Shown piece after piece: positions 51,340 to 59,815 of a stretch of 64,000 nucleotides of DNA. Within the stretch, counting starts at the first letter, position 1. The number at the start of each line of letters is the position of its first letter. The notes beneath the pieces are model-generated. The model did not search any database, was not told where the DNA came from, and saw nothing but the letters and a program-made list of their open reading frames with translations. This stretch comes from Halobacterium sp. DL1. Lineage in GTDB: Archaea; Halobacteriota; Halobacteria; Halobacteriales; Halobacteriaceae. The translations under genes and the position numbers were made by a program. The DNA is taken from NCBI GenBank assembly GCA_000230955.3, contig CP007061.1, forward strand, positions 62,001 to 126,000, written 5' to 3'.

Positions 51340-52302
51340 ATGACGGGTAATCGTGATCTAACCTGCGATGTCTGTGGTGAGTCCTTTGACACCAAGGACG
51401 TGCTAGGTGGCCACAGCAGTAGCCATAGTCGTCGAATCTCCGAAGCACAATTATTGGCTGAAATAGATCGTCTAGTAGACGAGTTCGGTCGTTCACCGAC
51501 GACCACAGAAATGGATACAGTTGGAGCGTATTCAGCTGGGACGTACGAAAACCGGTTTGGCAGCTGGACGGAGGCGCTCCAGTCCGCGGGATATGAGCCG
51601 GTAAAGCAACACCGGATTTCCGAGGACGCAATCCTTGACGAAATCAGTCGGCTTGCAACGGAGACCGGTACCCCGCCAACGGCGTCCGAAATGCGCTCGA
51701 AGGGGAAATTCACGGTCACAATCGCGCAGGATCGCTTTGGAAGTTGGAACGAGGCGTTGGAGGCAGCTGGATACGACCCTCACAAGCGCCATCGCATTAC
51801 TGATGAAGCGTTACTCGAAGAGATTCACCGGCTTGTCGACGAGTTAGGGAAGGCCCCCACAGCGCAGGAGATGAATGACCACGGTGAGTTTTCGCGTCGG
51901 CCCTATTTTAACCGCTGGGAGGGCTGGCAAGCTGCAATTCGGGCGGCTGGGTACGAGCCGGTTGGTCGCCCATCTGGCCCAGATAACTACAACTGGAAGG
52001 AACAGCCAGCCCACGAGTGGCGGGAATACGGGGACAACTGGGAGGAGCAACGACAGAAAGCACTCGAACGCGATAACTACACCTGCCAGACGCCGGATTG
52101 TGAGTGGACGCAAGAGGCGCACCGAGAGGAGTTCACGAGAGGGCTTCACGTGCACCACATTCGGCCACTAAGTGCGTTCGGCGATGTCGAGAATGAGGTC
52201 AACTTCGAGCGGGCCAACCGTCTGGACAACCTCATTACGGTGTGTGTCGAGCATCATCATCTCTGGGAGCGGGCCTCACCGCTTCGCCTTGATACACGGT
52301 GA
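51340..52302 (+). CDS. HNH endonuclease with zinc finger and homing-endonuclease repeats
   Basis: 320 residues. A C2H2 finger CDVCGESF...GGHSSSHS (about 6-29) is followed by three homing-endonuclease-associated repeats (about 34-84, 88-140, 146-196; each with F(G/E)(S/G)W and AAGYxP) and a C-terminal HNH nuclease (about 215-320; CQTPDCEW, LHVHHIRPLSAFG, LITVCVEHHHLWE). The repeats are related to those in the broken giant helicase. Either a free-standing homing-type or a defence nuclease; it is not inside another gene, so homing is not evident. Confidence 0.85.
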   Translation: MTGNRDLTCDVCGESFDTKDVLGGHSSSHSRRISEAQLLAEIDRLVDEFGRSPTTTEMDTVGAYSAGTYENRFGSWTEALQSAGYEPVKQHRISEDAILDEISRLATETGTPPTASEMRSKGKFTVTIAQDRFGSWNEALEAAGYDPHKRHRITDEALLEEIHRLVDELGKAPTAQEMNDHGEFSRRPYFNRWEGWQAAIRAAGYEPVGRPSGPDNYNWKEQPAHEWREYGDNWEEQRQKALERDNYTCQTPDCEWTQEAHREEFTRGLHVHHIRPLSAFGDVENEVNFERANRLDNLITVCVEHHHLWERASPLRLDTR

Positions 52303-52386
52303 ATTTCGTATCAGACGGCCGTCGAACGTGTAGCTGACTGAATACCGATAGGGTAGGTAGCGACCAGTTGATATTCTACTGCCAGA

Positions 52387-52456
52387 CCAGCCCAAGCCCC
52401 ACCGCCCCACCCTCCGCTCCCGGCCTCCCTGCGGTCGGCCGGCAGCCACAACCGGG
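52387..52456. repeat. GC-rich repeat, copy 2
   Basis: Same CCGCCCCACCCTCCGCTCC core as at 51168, followed by a different palindromic tract (CCGGCC...GGCCGG) and CAGCCAC. It lies within a 264-bp gap that otherwise holds only a hairpin leader. Confidence 0.55.
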
Positions 52457-52520
52457 ACCACAGCTTTGGAGGTGGTGTCCCGAGGGGCAAGCCCGCTGTC
52501 GCGAGACAGTGTGTTTGTCT

Positions 52521-52541
52521 GCCCCCAGAGGGGCGGAGGGC
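52521..52541 (+). promoter_or_regulatory. hairpin leader
   Basis: TTTGTCT then GCCC / GGGC around CCAGAGGGGCGGA, 25 bp before the ATG at 52567. Confidence 0.6.
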
Positions 52542-52566
52542 ACACCAAGACGTGCCCCCGAGACCC

Positions 52567-52776
52567 ATGTCCGGAGAACGTACCCTCACGGCCCGTGAAC
52601 GGCTTCGCATTCACCTCCGCGAAGCCCGCCGCACGACCGACTCACCAATCGTCGAAGCACAGTTAACGGCTGCTCTGGATGCCTGGAACGACCTGCCGCC
52701 GACACCACTGCGGGAGTGTCCCGTCTGTGGGAAAGTCGGACTCCCAGAGCGGATTCAGCAACATGATTGTGATTGA
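52567..52776 (+). CDS. small zinc-finger protein
   Basis: 69 residues from ATG 52567. An N-terminal helix-rich part (ARERLRIHLREARRTTDSPIVEAQLTAAL) precedes a C-terminal CPVCGKVGLPERIQQHDC finger (C2HC). Convergent with the HTH regulator 7 bp away. Likely DNA-binding; function unknown. Confidence 0.7.
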   Translation: MSGERTLTARERLRIHLREARRTTDSPIVEAQLTAALDAWNDLPPTPLRECPVCGKVGLPERIQQHDCD

Positions 52777-52782
52777 GCAATA

Positions 52783-53574
52783 TTATCTAGTAGATATTTT
52801 ACTCGAATTGTGGCTTCCTCCGCGATAGAATATCTCCTCACTCTCTTTTCGGTGCTTGCGATAGGTGCTGATTCCCCATTCTACAGCATCCTCTGAACGG
52901 GTCGTAATTGTCCCAAGCAATCGCATAGAATCATCATATACGCCCAGACACAGGGTTTTGTCCTCGAGGATTACCATCCCAAACGGCAATTCATTATTAG
53001 TTCGTTGAAGCGTACAGGAATCACTCTTCATGCACGCTTTCATCTCATCAGGGAATGTGGTCCAAAGTTCATTTTGCACGTCCTCGGTCATAAGAATCTC
53101 TACAGTTATTCCTCCATCTTGGAGCCGTGAGACAAGTTCGGTAGTGATAGAGGGATAGACAACAGGCGCAACGATTTTGACTACCTGTGCTTCTCTAATG
53201 AGTTCAGCTACATGGTCGATAGGTCGTTGTGGAAGCGTCCCGCTTGCTTCCCGGACTTCAGCATCCTTCAGAAGAGCAAACGGAGCCTCAGGCGGGAGAT
53301 ACTGACCAATAGGTTCAGCATAGGCCAGGCGTTCAGCCAATTGGTATACCTGGAGGGCAAATCTACCAAACTGCGTTAGCTGATAATCACCGACATACTC
53401 TTTTACGTAACCATCATCTTTGAGAAGACGAATATCTCGATCAACCGAAGACCGAGATTTATCGGCTTTATTTGCAATTTCACGGCTGTCAGAGTGTCCT
53501 TCTTCTAGACTCTTCAGGACATCTCCTCTGTGTGCAAGGTGATTTAACAGCTCCGCTACTCGGGGACCGGACAT
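52783..53574 (-). CDS. winged-helix transcriptional regulator (FilR1-like)
   Basis: 263 residues. The N-terminal winged helix (RGDVLKSLEEGHSDSREIANKADKSRSSVDRDIRLLKDDGYV) is followed by a C-terminal sensor-like domain (VVKIVAPVVYPSITTELVSRLQDGGITVEILMT...LPFGMVILEDKTLCLGVYDD...GTITTRSEDAVEWG) like the FilR1 regulators of archaea. No operon partner; the ISH3 copy begins 24 bp upstream of its start and may have displaced its promoter. Confidence 0.8.
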   Translation of the reverse strand: MSGPRVAELLNHLAHRGDVLKSLEEGHSDSREIANKADKSRSSVDRDIRLLKDDGYVKEYVGDYQLTQFGRFALQVYQLAERLAYAEPIGQYLPPEAPFALLKDAEVREASGTLPQRPIDHVAELIREAQVVKIVAPVVYPSITTELVSRLQDGGITVEILMTEDVQNELWTTFPDEMKACMKSDSCTLQRTNNELPFGMVILEDKTLCLGVYDDSMRLLGTITTRSEDAVEWGISTYRKHRKESEEIFYRGGSHNSSKISTR

Positions 53575-53597
53575 AACCGGAAGTTTATATTGAAACT

Positions 53598-54996
53598 CAG
53601 TACTTCACAAAGCCGCTTAGTTAGAACGTCTGCTTGCTGAAGGTGTGTCTAAAACCAAACAAGCAGACGGTGAGATCCACGAGGACCAGCTTCTTAACTT
53701 TCTCGTCAACCGCCTTGACGAGGAAGTTTCGCTCTCGTTAGCCAATAACGCTGAAATCACTGCTGAAGACATCTATGAGGTCCTCGTCGGCGCTTGCGCC
53801 GACGGGACCTCTGTCTCTACGCTCTGTGCGTCGAGCCAGAACTCACCCGCTGGGAACACGGTCCTCTACCATCTTCGGACGAAGTTCGAGCCGGAACGGC
53901 TCGAACGAGTCGCTAACACGCTCCTGCGAAAGGATCTCGATGAATTGCTCCCCGAACAGGTGGAGGTCTGCGCAGACCTCCACCTGCGGCCCTACTACGG
54001 TGACGAAGACGACACAGACGGCCTCTATCACTCGGTAGCGAAGCGTGGAACCACTGCGTTCCACGCCTATGCCACACTCTACGCGCGTGTGAAGAACAAA
54101 CGCTACACGCTGGCGGTACGCCGTCTCAAAGACGGCGATACCGCAAGTAGTGTCCTCGCTGAGTTCTTCGGTGTCCTCGACGGCCTTGACGCCGGGGTCA
54201 AGGCCGTCTACCTTGATCGCGGATTCTACGACAGTAAGTGTCTCACGCTGCTTCAGGCGCACAATTACGCGTACGTGATCCCGATCATCCGGTGGGGTGA
54301 GGCGATTCAGCAAGAGCTCTCGGAAGGATGGAGTCGCGTCATTCAGCATGATCTGACGGGGAAACTCGACGGTCACAGCTGGACCGTCGATTTTCCCGTC
54401 TACATCGACTGTACGTACCTAAATGGGAAGTATGACGAGAACGGTGTGGCGCGTCACGGCTACGCCGCTGACGCGCCGTTCATCGACTCACCACGGGACG
54501 CTCGATACCACTACTCGAAACGCTTCGGTATCGAGTCAAGCTATCGCTTGTTTGAGCAAGCGATAGCGACAACGACAACACGAGATCCAACGGTACGGCT
54601 GCTGTACGTGGTGGTGAGTCTCCTCTTACAGAACGTCTGGCGGTACCTTCACTACGAGTATGTGGCGACGCCCCGCCGAGGCGGGCGTCGCCTCTGGTGG
54701 TGGCCGTACAAGGAGTTCGTCAATATGATTCGACGAGCTGCGTGGACGGCCCTCGCGGTGCGTCGGGCCGTCCCCGCGAATCGGCCACCTGACGACCGAT
54801 TCCACCGCTAACCACCGACCGAGCAAGCCAGCGGAGTGAGTGGCGACGCTGTCGCGTCGGCGGCTGACCGCCGCCGACAGCGACAGCTCTCCGTCGATCC
54901 GTCCGTAATTCTCTCGTCGAGACCGTCAGTACAACCGCTTCGACACAGAACTCAGGCCGCAGAAACAGCTAGCCGAGGATGCTTTGTGAGGTACTG
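53598..54996 (+). mobile_element. ISH3-family insertion sequence, copy 2, without duplication
   Basis: 1,399 bp, apparently base-identical to copy 1 and in the same orientation 26,143 bp away. Flanks are AAACT (left) and AGTAT (right), so no target duplication, which suggests that one side was exchanged by recombination with another copy or lost by an adjacent deletion. Confidence 0.95.
53645..54811 (+). CDS. ISH3-family transposase
   Basis: 388 residues from GTG 53645, identical to the protein at 27502, with the same DDE blocks and palindromes. Complete. Confidence 0.95.
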   Translation: MSKTKQADGEIHEDQLLNFLVNRLDEEVSLSLANNAEITAEDIYEVLVGACADGTSVSTLCASSQNSPAGNTVLYHLRTKFEPERLERVANTLLRKDLDELLPEQVEVCADLHLRPYYGDEDDTDGLYHSVAKRGTTAFHAYATLYARVKNKRYTLAVRRLKDGDTASSVLAEFFGVLDGLDAGVKAVYLDRGFYDSKCLTLLQAHNYAYVIPIIRWGEAIQQELSEGWSRVIQHDLTGKLDGHSWTVDFPVYIDCTYLNGKYDENGVARHGYAADAPFIDSPRDARYHYSKRFGIESSYRLFEQAIATTTTRDPTVRLLYVVVSLLLQNVWRYLHYEYVATPRRGGRRLWWWPYKEFVNMIRRAAWTALAVRRAVPANRPPDDRFHR

Positions 54997-54999
54997 AGT

Positions 55000-56034
55000 A
55001 TGGGAGAACACTCAACGTCGAACCGATTGGCAGTGAATCAGCCGACACGAGGGGCCGACCGCAATCGGTCCCTTGCGGATCAGGCCGATCCGGCTACGGA
55101 CGAGATGCTGTTGCCGTCACTCGACGACGGAGTCACGCTGCTCGACGTAGAGGGGGGCCGCGGCGTCCCGATCCTGCAGTCGCTCGTGCTCGACCACCTC
55201 CTCCTGCACGACGGGCCCACCTTCTGGATCGACGCAAACGGACACGCGACGACGACGACACTCGCCCAGATAGCGCCCAGCCAGCGGTTGCTTGATCGAA
55301 TTCATGTCGCACGCGGCTTCCACTGCCTACCAACACTACGGCGCCGTCAGTAATCTCCCGACGGCGGTGAACCAATCTATCCAGGAATCCACTGCCAACA
55401 CCGGAACGCGCGGTTGAAAATCGACGGGTCGCGACGAAAAATCGTCCCCGCACACCCCTTCGTTCATCGTCGTGTCGGCCGTCGACACGCAGTAGCGCGC
55501 CAACGATACCCTCGGTGAGACACACACGGCGGCCCTCCAGGCACGGGCGCTCGCCCGGGTATCGACCTACGCCGACGGCTATGACGTCCCGGTGCTCGTC
55601 AGCCGGAGCAGGCGCGACGAGCTCACGACGCCGGTCGCAACGGCCGCCGATAGCCATCTCGAGGGTGAGCGAACCCGAATGGGCCCGCGGTTCGTTGGCG
55701 ACGAGTTCGAGACACCTGTCTACCGCGTCGACGGCGGCGTGTACTACCAAACGACGTTCGCATACTGGCGGCATCGCGATCGAGACCTCGCTGTCCACCC
55801 GGGCCAGGATATCGAGCATGTGGTCGACGACAACGAGAAATCCACGCGGGACCGTGTCGACCTGCCCATGAGGAAATCGGGACTTACGACGCCACATACT
55901 ACGAGACGCAGTTGGTTCGAGCTGTCGAGAGCGCGTTGTCACCGCTTGGGAGGGACCGAACGGATATTCATCGGGAACTTGCCGAGACCCAAGAGATGGC
56001 CGTGACGGCATTCACATCCGTTGGCGGCAAGTGA
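55000..56034 (+). pseudogene. decayed haloarchaeal hypothetical gene, several frameshifts
   Basis: Coding pattern runs from ATG 55000 (MGEHSTSNRLAVNQPTR...LLDVEGGRGVPILQSLVLDHLLL...FWIDANGHATTTTLAQI) and continues in other frames: TAYQHYGAVSNLPTAVNQSI after a one-base slip near 55320, then LGETHTAALQARALARVSTYADGYDVPVLVSR, then MGPRFVGDEFETPVYRVDGGVYYQTTFAYW, and finally ATYYETQLVRAVESALSPLGRDRTD to the stop at 56034. The alternation of frames over one continuous protein-like sequence shows a RecA-like or similar P-loop-type haloarchaeal gene in decay. No intact product. Confidence 0.7.
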
Positions 56035-56061
56035 TCCGCTACCACGGAGAATGACCCCTCC

Positions 56062-56629
56062 CTCCCCCCGTCATCGATGTGTAAACTCTTCAGAAGAGGG
56101 GAGGGGGTGGAATGTGAGAATAGTCAAAACAGCTAGAAACGCCGGAATACGTCTTGAAACGTGTTTAGACATCCAAATAAGGTCTAAATTGGGTTAGTCC
56201 TTTGTCTGACGAAGATTTATATGACCTCCATTATAACCATAGCCGTAATGTACCATTACACGAGGTTTTGAGAAGGTTACTTCAATAAACCGAGTAATGG
56301 TATAGCCGCTGATCAGCGCTGTCGTTCTCCCCGATATCACCGTTATTAGACTCTAAACCAGCTGTCAACGGTTTCACCCGCACTTTCGCCCACCCCGACT
56401 CTCACATGTTTACACTTCGATGACGGGGGGTGGGTGTTCAATACTCGGGACAAACGCAGGTGATACTCGTGGTCTGGGTGGAGAAATGGGCACTCTCAAC
56501 TCCTGCGCGAAATCCGAACTTGTCGAATGCGAGAGCCGAGTCACGCTCCTATGAGATCTGATTCGAGTTTACACATCGAATACGGGGGGTGTCTCTCGAG
56601 AGAATCTTCTGAATCTATCTGCAAATTCA
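56062..56629. other. predicted replication origin 2, downstream side
   Basis: Iterons related to TTTACACTTCGATGACGGGG at 56062-56086, 56408-56432 and 56565-56592 (mixed orientation) flank an AT-rich centre at 56190-56300. That centre also has the inverted repeat TACCATTAC / GTAATGGTA (56251-56259, 56294-56302). No gene. Together with the iterons beyond the orc gene this is an ORB-type origin. Confidence 0.8.
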
Positions 56630-58087
56630 CTAATTGTGGAACTCCTTCAACTGGGCGTTAACGACGGACTGGAGGAGGTCCTCCTGATCGGAGATAGCTT
56701 CCAAACGAGTGTCGTCGACGATCCGATTCATCATGGCTTCGGGATCCCCCGTGAACGTGAACTCCATGTACATTCCGCCACCACGGCCTCGACTCTTCCG
56801 TGAGGTCGAGATGAGACCATACGTGGAGAGCTCTTTGACGTACTTGACATAGGTCTCCCGCGTCATCTGGTCAGCATCGATCTCATCGGTAATCCATTGG
56901 TAGACTTTGAAGCCGACCGGACTCGGGACGGAACTCCCGGACCAATTGGAGAAATGGGCGACGGAGGCGGTCGCGTAGAGGGATATCTTCTTCTGGGTGG
57001 TCAGACCCTCGATTAACTTCAGTGAGCGGTCCTTGTCGATTTCTTCCTGAGATTCGCGGACGTGTTCTTCGCGAACTTTCTCGTCACCCCGTTCATCCGC
57101 GAGGTCACCGGCACCGCGGAATAAGTCGATTGCCTTTCGTGCGTCTCCATGGCTTTGGGCCGCGAATGCTGAAACGAGCGGTAGCACGTCGTCAGTTAAC
57201 GCATCGGACCGGAAGGCGTCACGACGGTTCTCGAGTATTTGGCGGAGCTGATTAGCATCATAATCGGGGAAATAGACGTCCCGTGGATTGAATGAACTCT
57301 CGGCACGACCGTCGATATCCTCCATGAATTTGGGGTCATTCGTCAGAGCTGCGACTGATACTTGTCCTTCGATTTCGTTCGTGTTACTTGCTCGCGATAG
57401 CTGATAGAGCAGTTTCGAGTAGGCGGGTTCGTCGTTCGCTCGTCGGCCGACCAGGAGATCGATCTCGTCAAGGATGAAAATGACTGAGTCGTAGTGTTCG
57501 TTGATCAGCTCATACAAGCGCCGATACTTGCGCTTCGTCGACACTCCCGTCTCTGGGACGCCGACCTCTGCACCGACGTCCTTCGCGACGGTTTGGACGA
57601 GTTCGAAGACAGCTTGATCGAGGGTATTGATCGGCTGGCAGTTGATGTCGACAACGCCGAAGTGTTCGCCTTTGGACTGACAGAGCTCGATGATCTGCTG
57701 TGTGACTGCCCCGATAATGAGTGATTTTCCCGTCCCAGCTGGCCCGTACAGCAGCATATTCGGAGGCCGGTTTCCTTGGAGAGTCGGTTTCAGAAACGAA
57801 ACGACGGACTCGAGTTGGTCATCACGTCCGACGATTCGCTCTTCATCGATGATCGTGTCCGGCTCGACGAGATCTCGATTGACAAAAACGGATGCTTCTC
57901 CCTCATCGTCGAGCATATCCCGAATTGACCGCTGTGTACTGTCCTCTACAGTCTCCTCGGTTTGCTCCGGTATCACGTTCCCGGTAGCATTCTCCCCACC
58001 GGCTTCTATGTGTTCTGCGTCAGCTCTAGAACGAGTTCCTTCGTCGAGGGTAGATTGGTCCGCTCCATCCTGATCACTACCGGCCAT
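56630..58087 (-). CDS. orc1/cdc6: Orc1/Cdc6 replication initiator, intact
   Basis: 485 residues from ATG 58087, with CTTTTTAACG about 25 bp upstream as a leaderless-type TATA element (an in-frame start at 58129 exists). Acidic N-terminal extension; AAA+ core with Walker A GPAGTGKS (near 113) and Walker B FILDEIDLL (near 202); sensor 1 ALTNDPKF; C-terminal winged helix (MTRETYVKYVKELSTYGLISTSR with basic wing). It binds the flanking iterons and loads the replicative helicase. It differs strongly from the broken origin-1 initiator, so the two origins are of different incompatibility types. Confidence 0.93.
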   Translation of the reverse strand: MAGSDQDGADQSTLDEGTRSRADAEHIEAGGENATGNVIPEQTEETVEDSTQRSIRDMLDDEGEASVFVNRDLVEPDTIIDEERIVGRDDQLESVVSFLKPTLQGNRPPNMLLYGPAGTGKSLIIGAVTQQIIELCQSKGEHFGVVDINCQPINTLDQAVFELVQTVAKDVGAEVGVPETGVSTKRKYRRLYELINEHYDSVIFILDEIDLLVGRRANDEPAYSKLLYQLSRASNTNEIEGQVSVAALTNDPKFMEDIDGRAESSFNPRDVYFPDYDANQLRQILENRRDAFRSDALTDDVLPLVSAFAAQSHGDARKAIDLFRGAGDLADERGDEKVREEHVRESQEEIDKDRSLKLIEGLTTQKKISLYATASVAHFSNWSGSSVPSPVGFKVYQWITDEIDADQMTRETYVKYVKELSTYGLISTSRKSRGRGGGMYMEFTFTGDPEAMMNRIVDDTRLEAISDQEDLLQSVVNAQLKEFHN

Positions 58088-58129
58088 ACGCTTGCTGTAC
58101 GCCGAGGCGTTAAAAAGATTTACCTCCAT

Positions 58130-58495
58130 CGATGTTTATCCGGCAGTTCTACCCAATTTATCTCCTATATTCGGATGATCAGTGCCGTCTCTGTTGGGAC
58201 CGACACCGAAGTATTTCCTATAAGGGACTCCCCGTCATCGATGTGTAACGCGAGCTACTTCGCCTTCTTGCTAATCTGATGGTTCGATATTCAGTACAGT
58301 CAATTCTACCCACTCCATCGACGTGTAAGCTGTCTGTCTGACACCCGGAATCGAAGTGTAACTTGTGGGTTCCACTCCTCGTCATCGATGTAAAAACTGG
58401 TTTGGTCTTCCAGTCTTCCGACTGCCAGCTATCGATTTACACTTCGAACACGGGGGGAATATTGATAGAAATCTATTGTCCCCGACTCCGTCATT
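58130..58495. repeat. origin 2 iterons, upstream cluster
   Basis: Units at 58227-58249, 58308-58330, 58341-58362, 58373-58396 and 58434-58458 with the core TCATCGATGTGTAAA or its complement and an adjacent C/G run. No gene in this stretch. Confidence 0.8.
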
Positions 58496-58819
58496 CTATT
58501 CGTCCGGGTTGATCGGACCTTTGTACTGGGAGCGGACCTTCTCTCCTTCTCTCCACTGCCAGTAGTAGTAGCGATTGTCGTTAATTTCCTTGATCGTGAT
58601 CGTCGCTTTCGAGGGGACGTCGTCTGGAAGATCGTCGGGGCGTTCCTCGATATCGTTTTCGTCCGGTTCCCCTTCAAGACGGGCTTCCCGTTCCTTGTGT
58701 TCGGCTAGCCCCTCAGCGTAGCGGGCTACGTCCCGAAGCTGTTCCGGCGAGGCCTCGTTGAGAGTGTCGACTAATTCGGCTGGAAGTCCTGCTGGCGGGG
58801 TCGGTGGCTCGTAGGACAT
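58496..58819 (-). CDS. DUF6788-type protein without the Cys cluster
   Basis: 107 residues from ATG 58819 (upstream in-frame ATG 58846 lies in the inverted repeat). N-terminal helices LPAELVDTLNEASPEQLRDVARYAEGLAEHKE and C-terminal ITIKEINDNRYYYWQWREGEKVRSQYKGPI align with the protein at 25214, but the cysteines of that family are absent. Probably a paralogue in which the metal site has been lost. Function unknown. Confidence 0.72.
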   Translation of the reverse strand: MSYEPPTPPAGLPAELVDTLNEASPEQLRDVARYAEGLAEHKEREARLEGEPDENDIEERPDDLPDDVPSKATITIKEINDNRYYYWQWREGEKVRSQYKGPINPDE

Positions 58820-58835
58820 CGGCTGTCGCCTCGTG

Positions 58836-58876
58836 TTAACCAACAAAAGCCATCAATCGATAGTTCTGTTGGTTAA
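58836..58876. repeat. TTAACCAACA inverted repeat, copy 4
   Basis: Perfect 10-bp arms (58836-58845, 58867-58876) with a 21-bp spacer, between the SWIM and DUF6788 genes. Confidence 0.88.
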
Positions 58877-59704
58877 TCATCTCTGGTTTGACCCGGTCGG
58901 GAGTCGACCGTCCGGGCGGGGAACCCGTCCCTGCTTGATTTCGTGGTCCACCCGGCGGATGTGTTTGCAGCCGCCCTCGGGCGCTCGTTGCTGCCAGTCC
59001 GGACAGGTGCAGGATACGCTGATCACGTCGACTTCATACCAGCTCCCCGAGGCTGACTGCACCTCGTAGCGACCGCCCTTTTCGAGCAGCGAGACTGCCA
59101 TTGCTTCGTCGACGGCGCGTCGGGTTCGCGGTTCGAGGTCCGCACGCTGGTTCGAGTGCTTCGTGACGACCATCCGATCGCGAACGTCGCCAGTTCGTCC
59201 ACCGTCCGGCGCGACGGCAGCGGCAGGACCCTGGAGCCAATCTTGAAGGAGTTCCTCGACCGGATGGCCTTCTGGCCAGAGATAGTGGACTTCACGGCGC
59301 TCGCGATAGTCGTAGGAGCCACACGCCGCGGCGTTCCCAGCCCACACGCGCCACGCGCCGAGGGCGGCCATCACGTCGACGATTACGCGCGGGACGATTT
59401 CGTACTCGTCAGGGTAGAAGATCCGGAAACGGGTACACTCCTCTCGTGGTGGGACGATATCCCACCACTCGACGTCGTCACCCCAACTGTCGAACATCGC
59501 TTCATCCTCTCCATACCCAACGGTCACGCCGCCGATCTCGGGCACGTCCGTAGATATCTCGTCAGTCTCGCCTTCGAGCAGCCGGAGGACGGCGTACCGT
59601 AGATACTCGTGTGCTGGATCGTCCGCCGACCGGGCGATCTGGTCGTGTTGTTCTGCAACCCGTTCCGCCTCATCGAGGACAGCGGATAGATACAGTTCAC
59701 TCAT
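58877..59704 (-). CDS. SWIM zinc-finger protein
   Basis: 275 residues from ATG 59704, downstream of a hairpin leader. C-terminal SWIM motif CTCPDWQQRAPEGGCKHI (CxC...CxH). The N-terminal region is mixed alpha/beta (ELYLSAVLDEAERVAEQ; EYLRYAVLRLLEGE). SWIM domains bind DNA or proteins in recombination and mobile-element contexts. The equivalent gene is missing from the module copy at 24.5 kb. Confidence 0.82.
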   Translation of the reverse strand: MSELYLSAVLDEAERVAEQHDQIARSADDPAHEYLRYAVLRLLEGETDEISTDVPEIGGVTVGYGEDEAMFDSWGDDVEWWDIVPPREECTRFRIFYPDEYEIVPRVIVDVMAALGAWRVWAGNAAACGSYDYRERREVHYLWPEGHPVEELLQDWLQGPAAAVAPDGGRTGDVRDRMVVTKHSNQRADLEPRTRRAVDEAMAVSLLEKGGRYEVQSASGSWYEVDVISVSCTCPDWQQRAPEGGCKHIRRVDHEIKQGRVPRPDGRLPTGSNQR

Positions 59705-59724
59705 GATTCGACGGAGGTCGGAAT

Positions 59725-59748
59725 GCGCCTCCGCCCCTCGGCGGGCGC
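59725..59748 (-). promoter_or_regulatory. hairpin leader
   Basis: Minus strand: TTTTTCA then GCGCC / GGCGC around a loop with GAGGGGCGGA, 20 bp before the ATG at 59704. Counterpart of the orphan at 24467-24490. Confidence 0.62.
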
Positions 59749-59756
59749 TGAAAAAC

Positions 59757-59798
59757 TTAACCAACGAAACACTGTCTTACCGTCTGACCGTTGGTTAA
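59757..59798. repeat. TTAACCAACA inverted repeat, copy 5
   Basis: Arms TTAACCAACG and CGTTGGTTAA with a 22-bp spacer. The last arm base pair differs from other copies (G/C instead of A/T) on both sides, a compensating change. Confidence 0.88.
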
Positions 59799-59815
59799 CA
59801 GTGAGAACCGCGTGT

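Noticed and set aside
53593-55001. Target duplication for ISH3 copy 2
   Set aside because: AAACT against AGTAT; kept instead as evidence of rearrangement.
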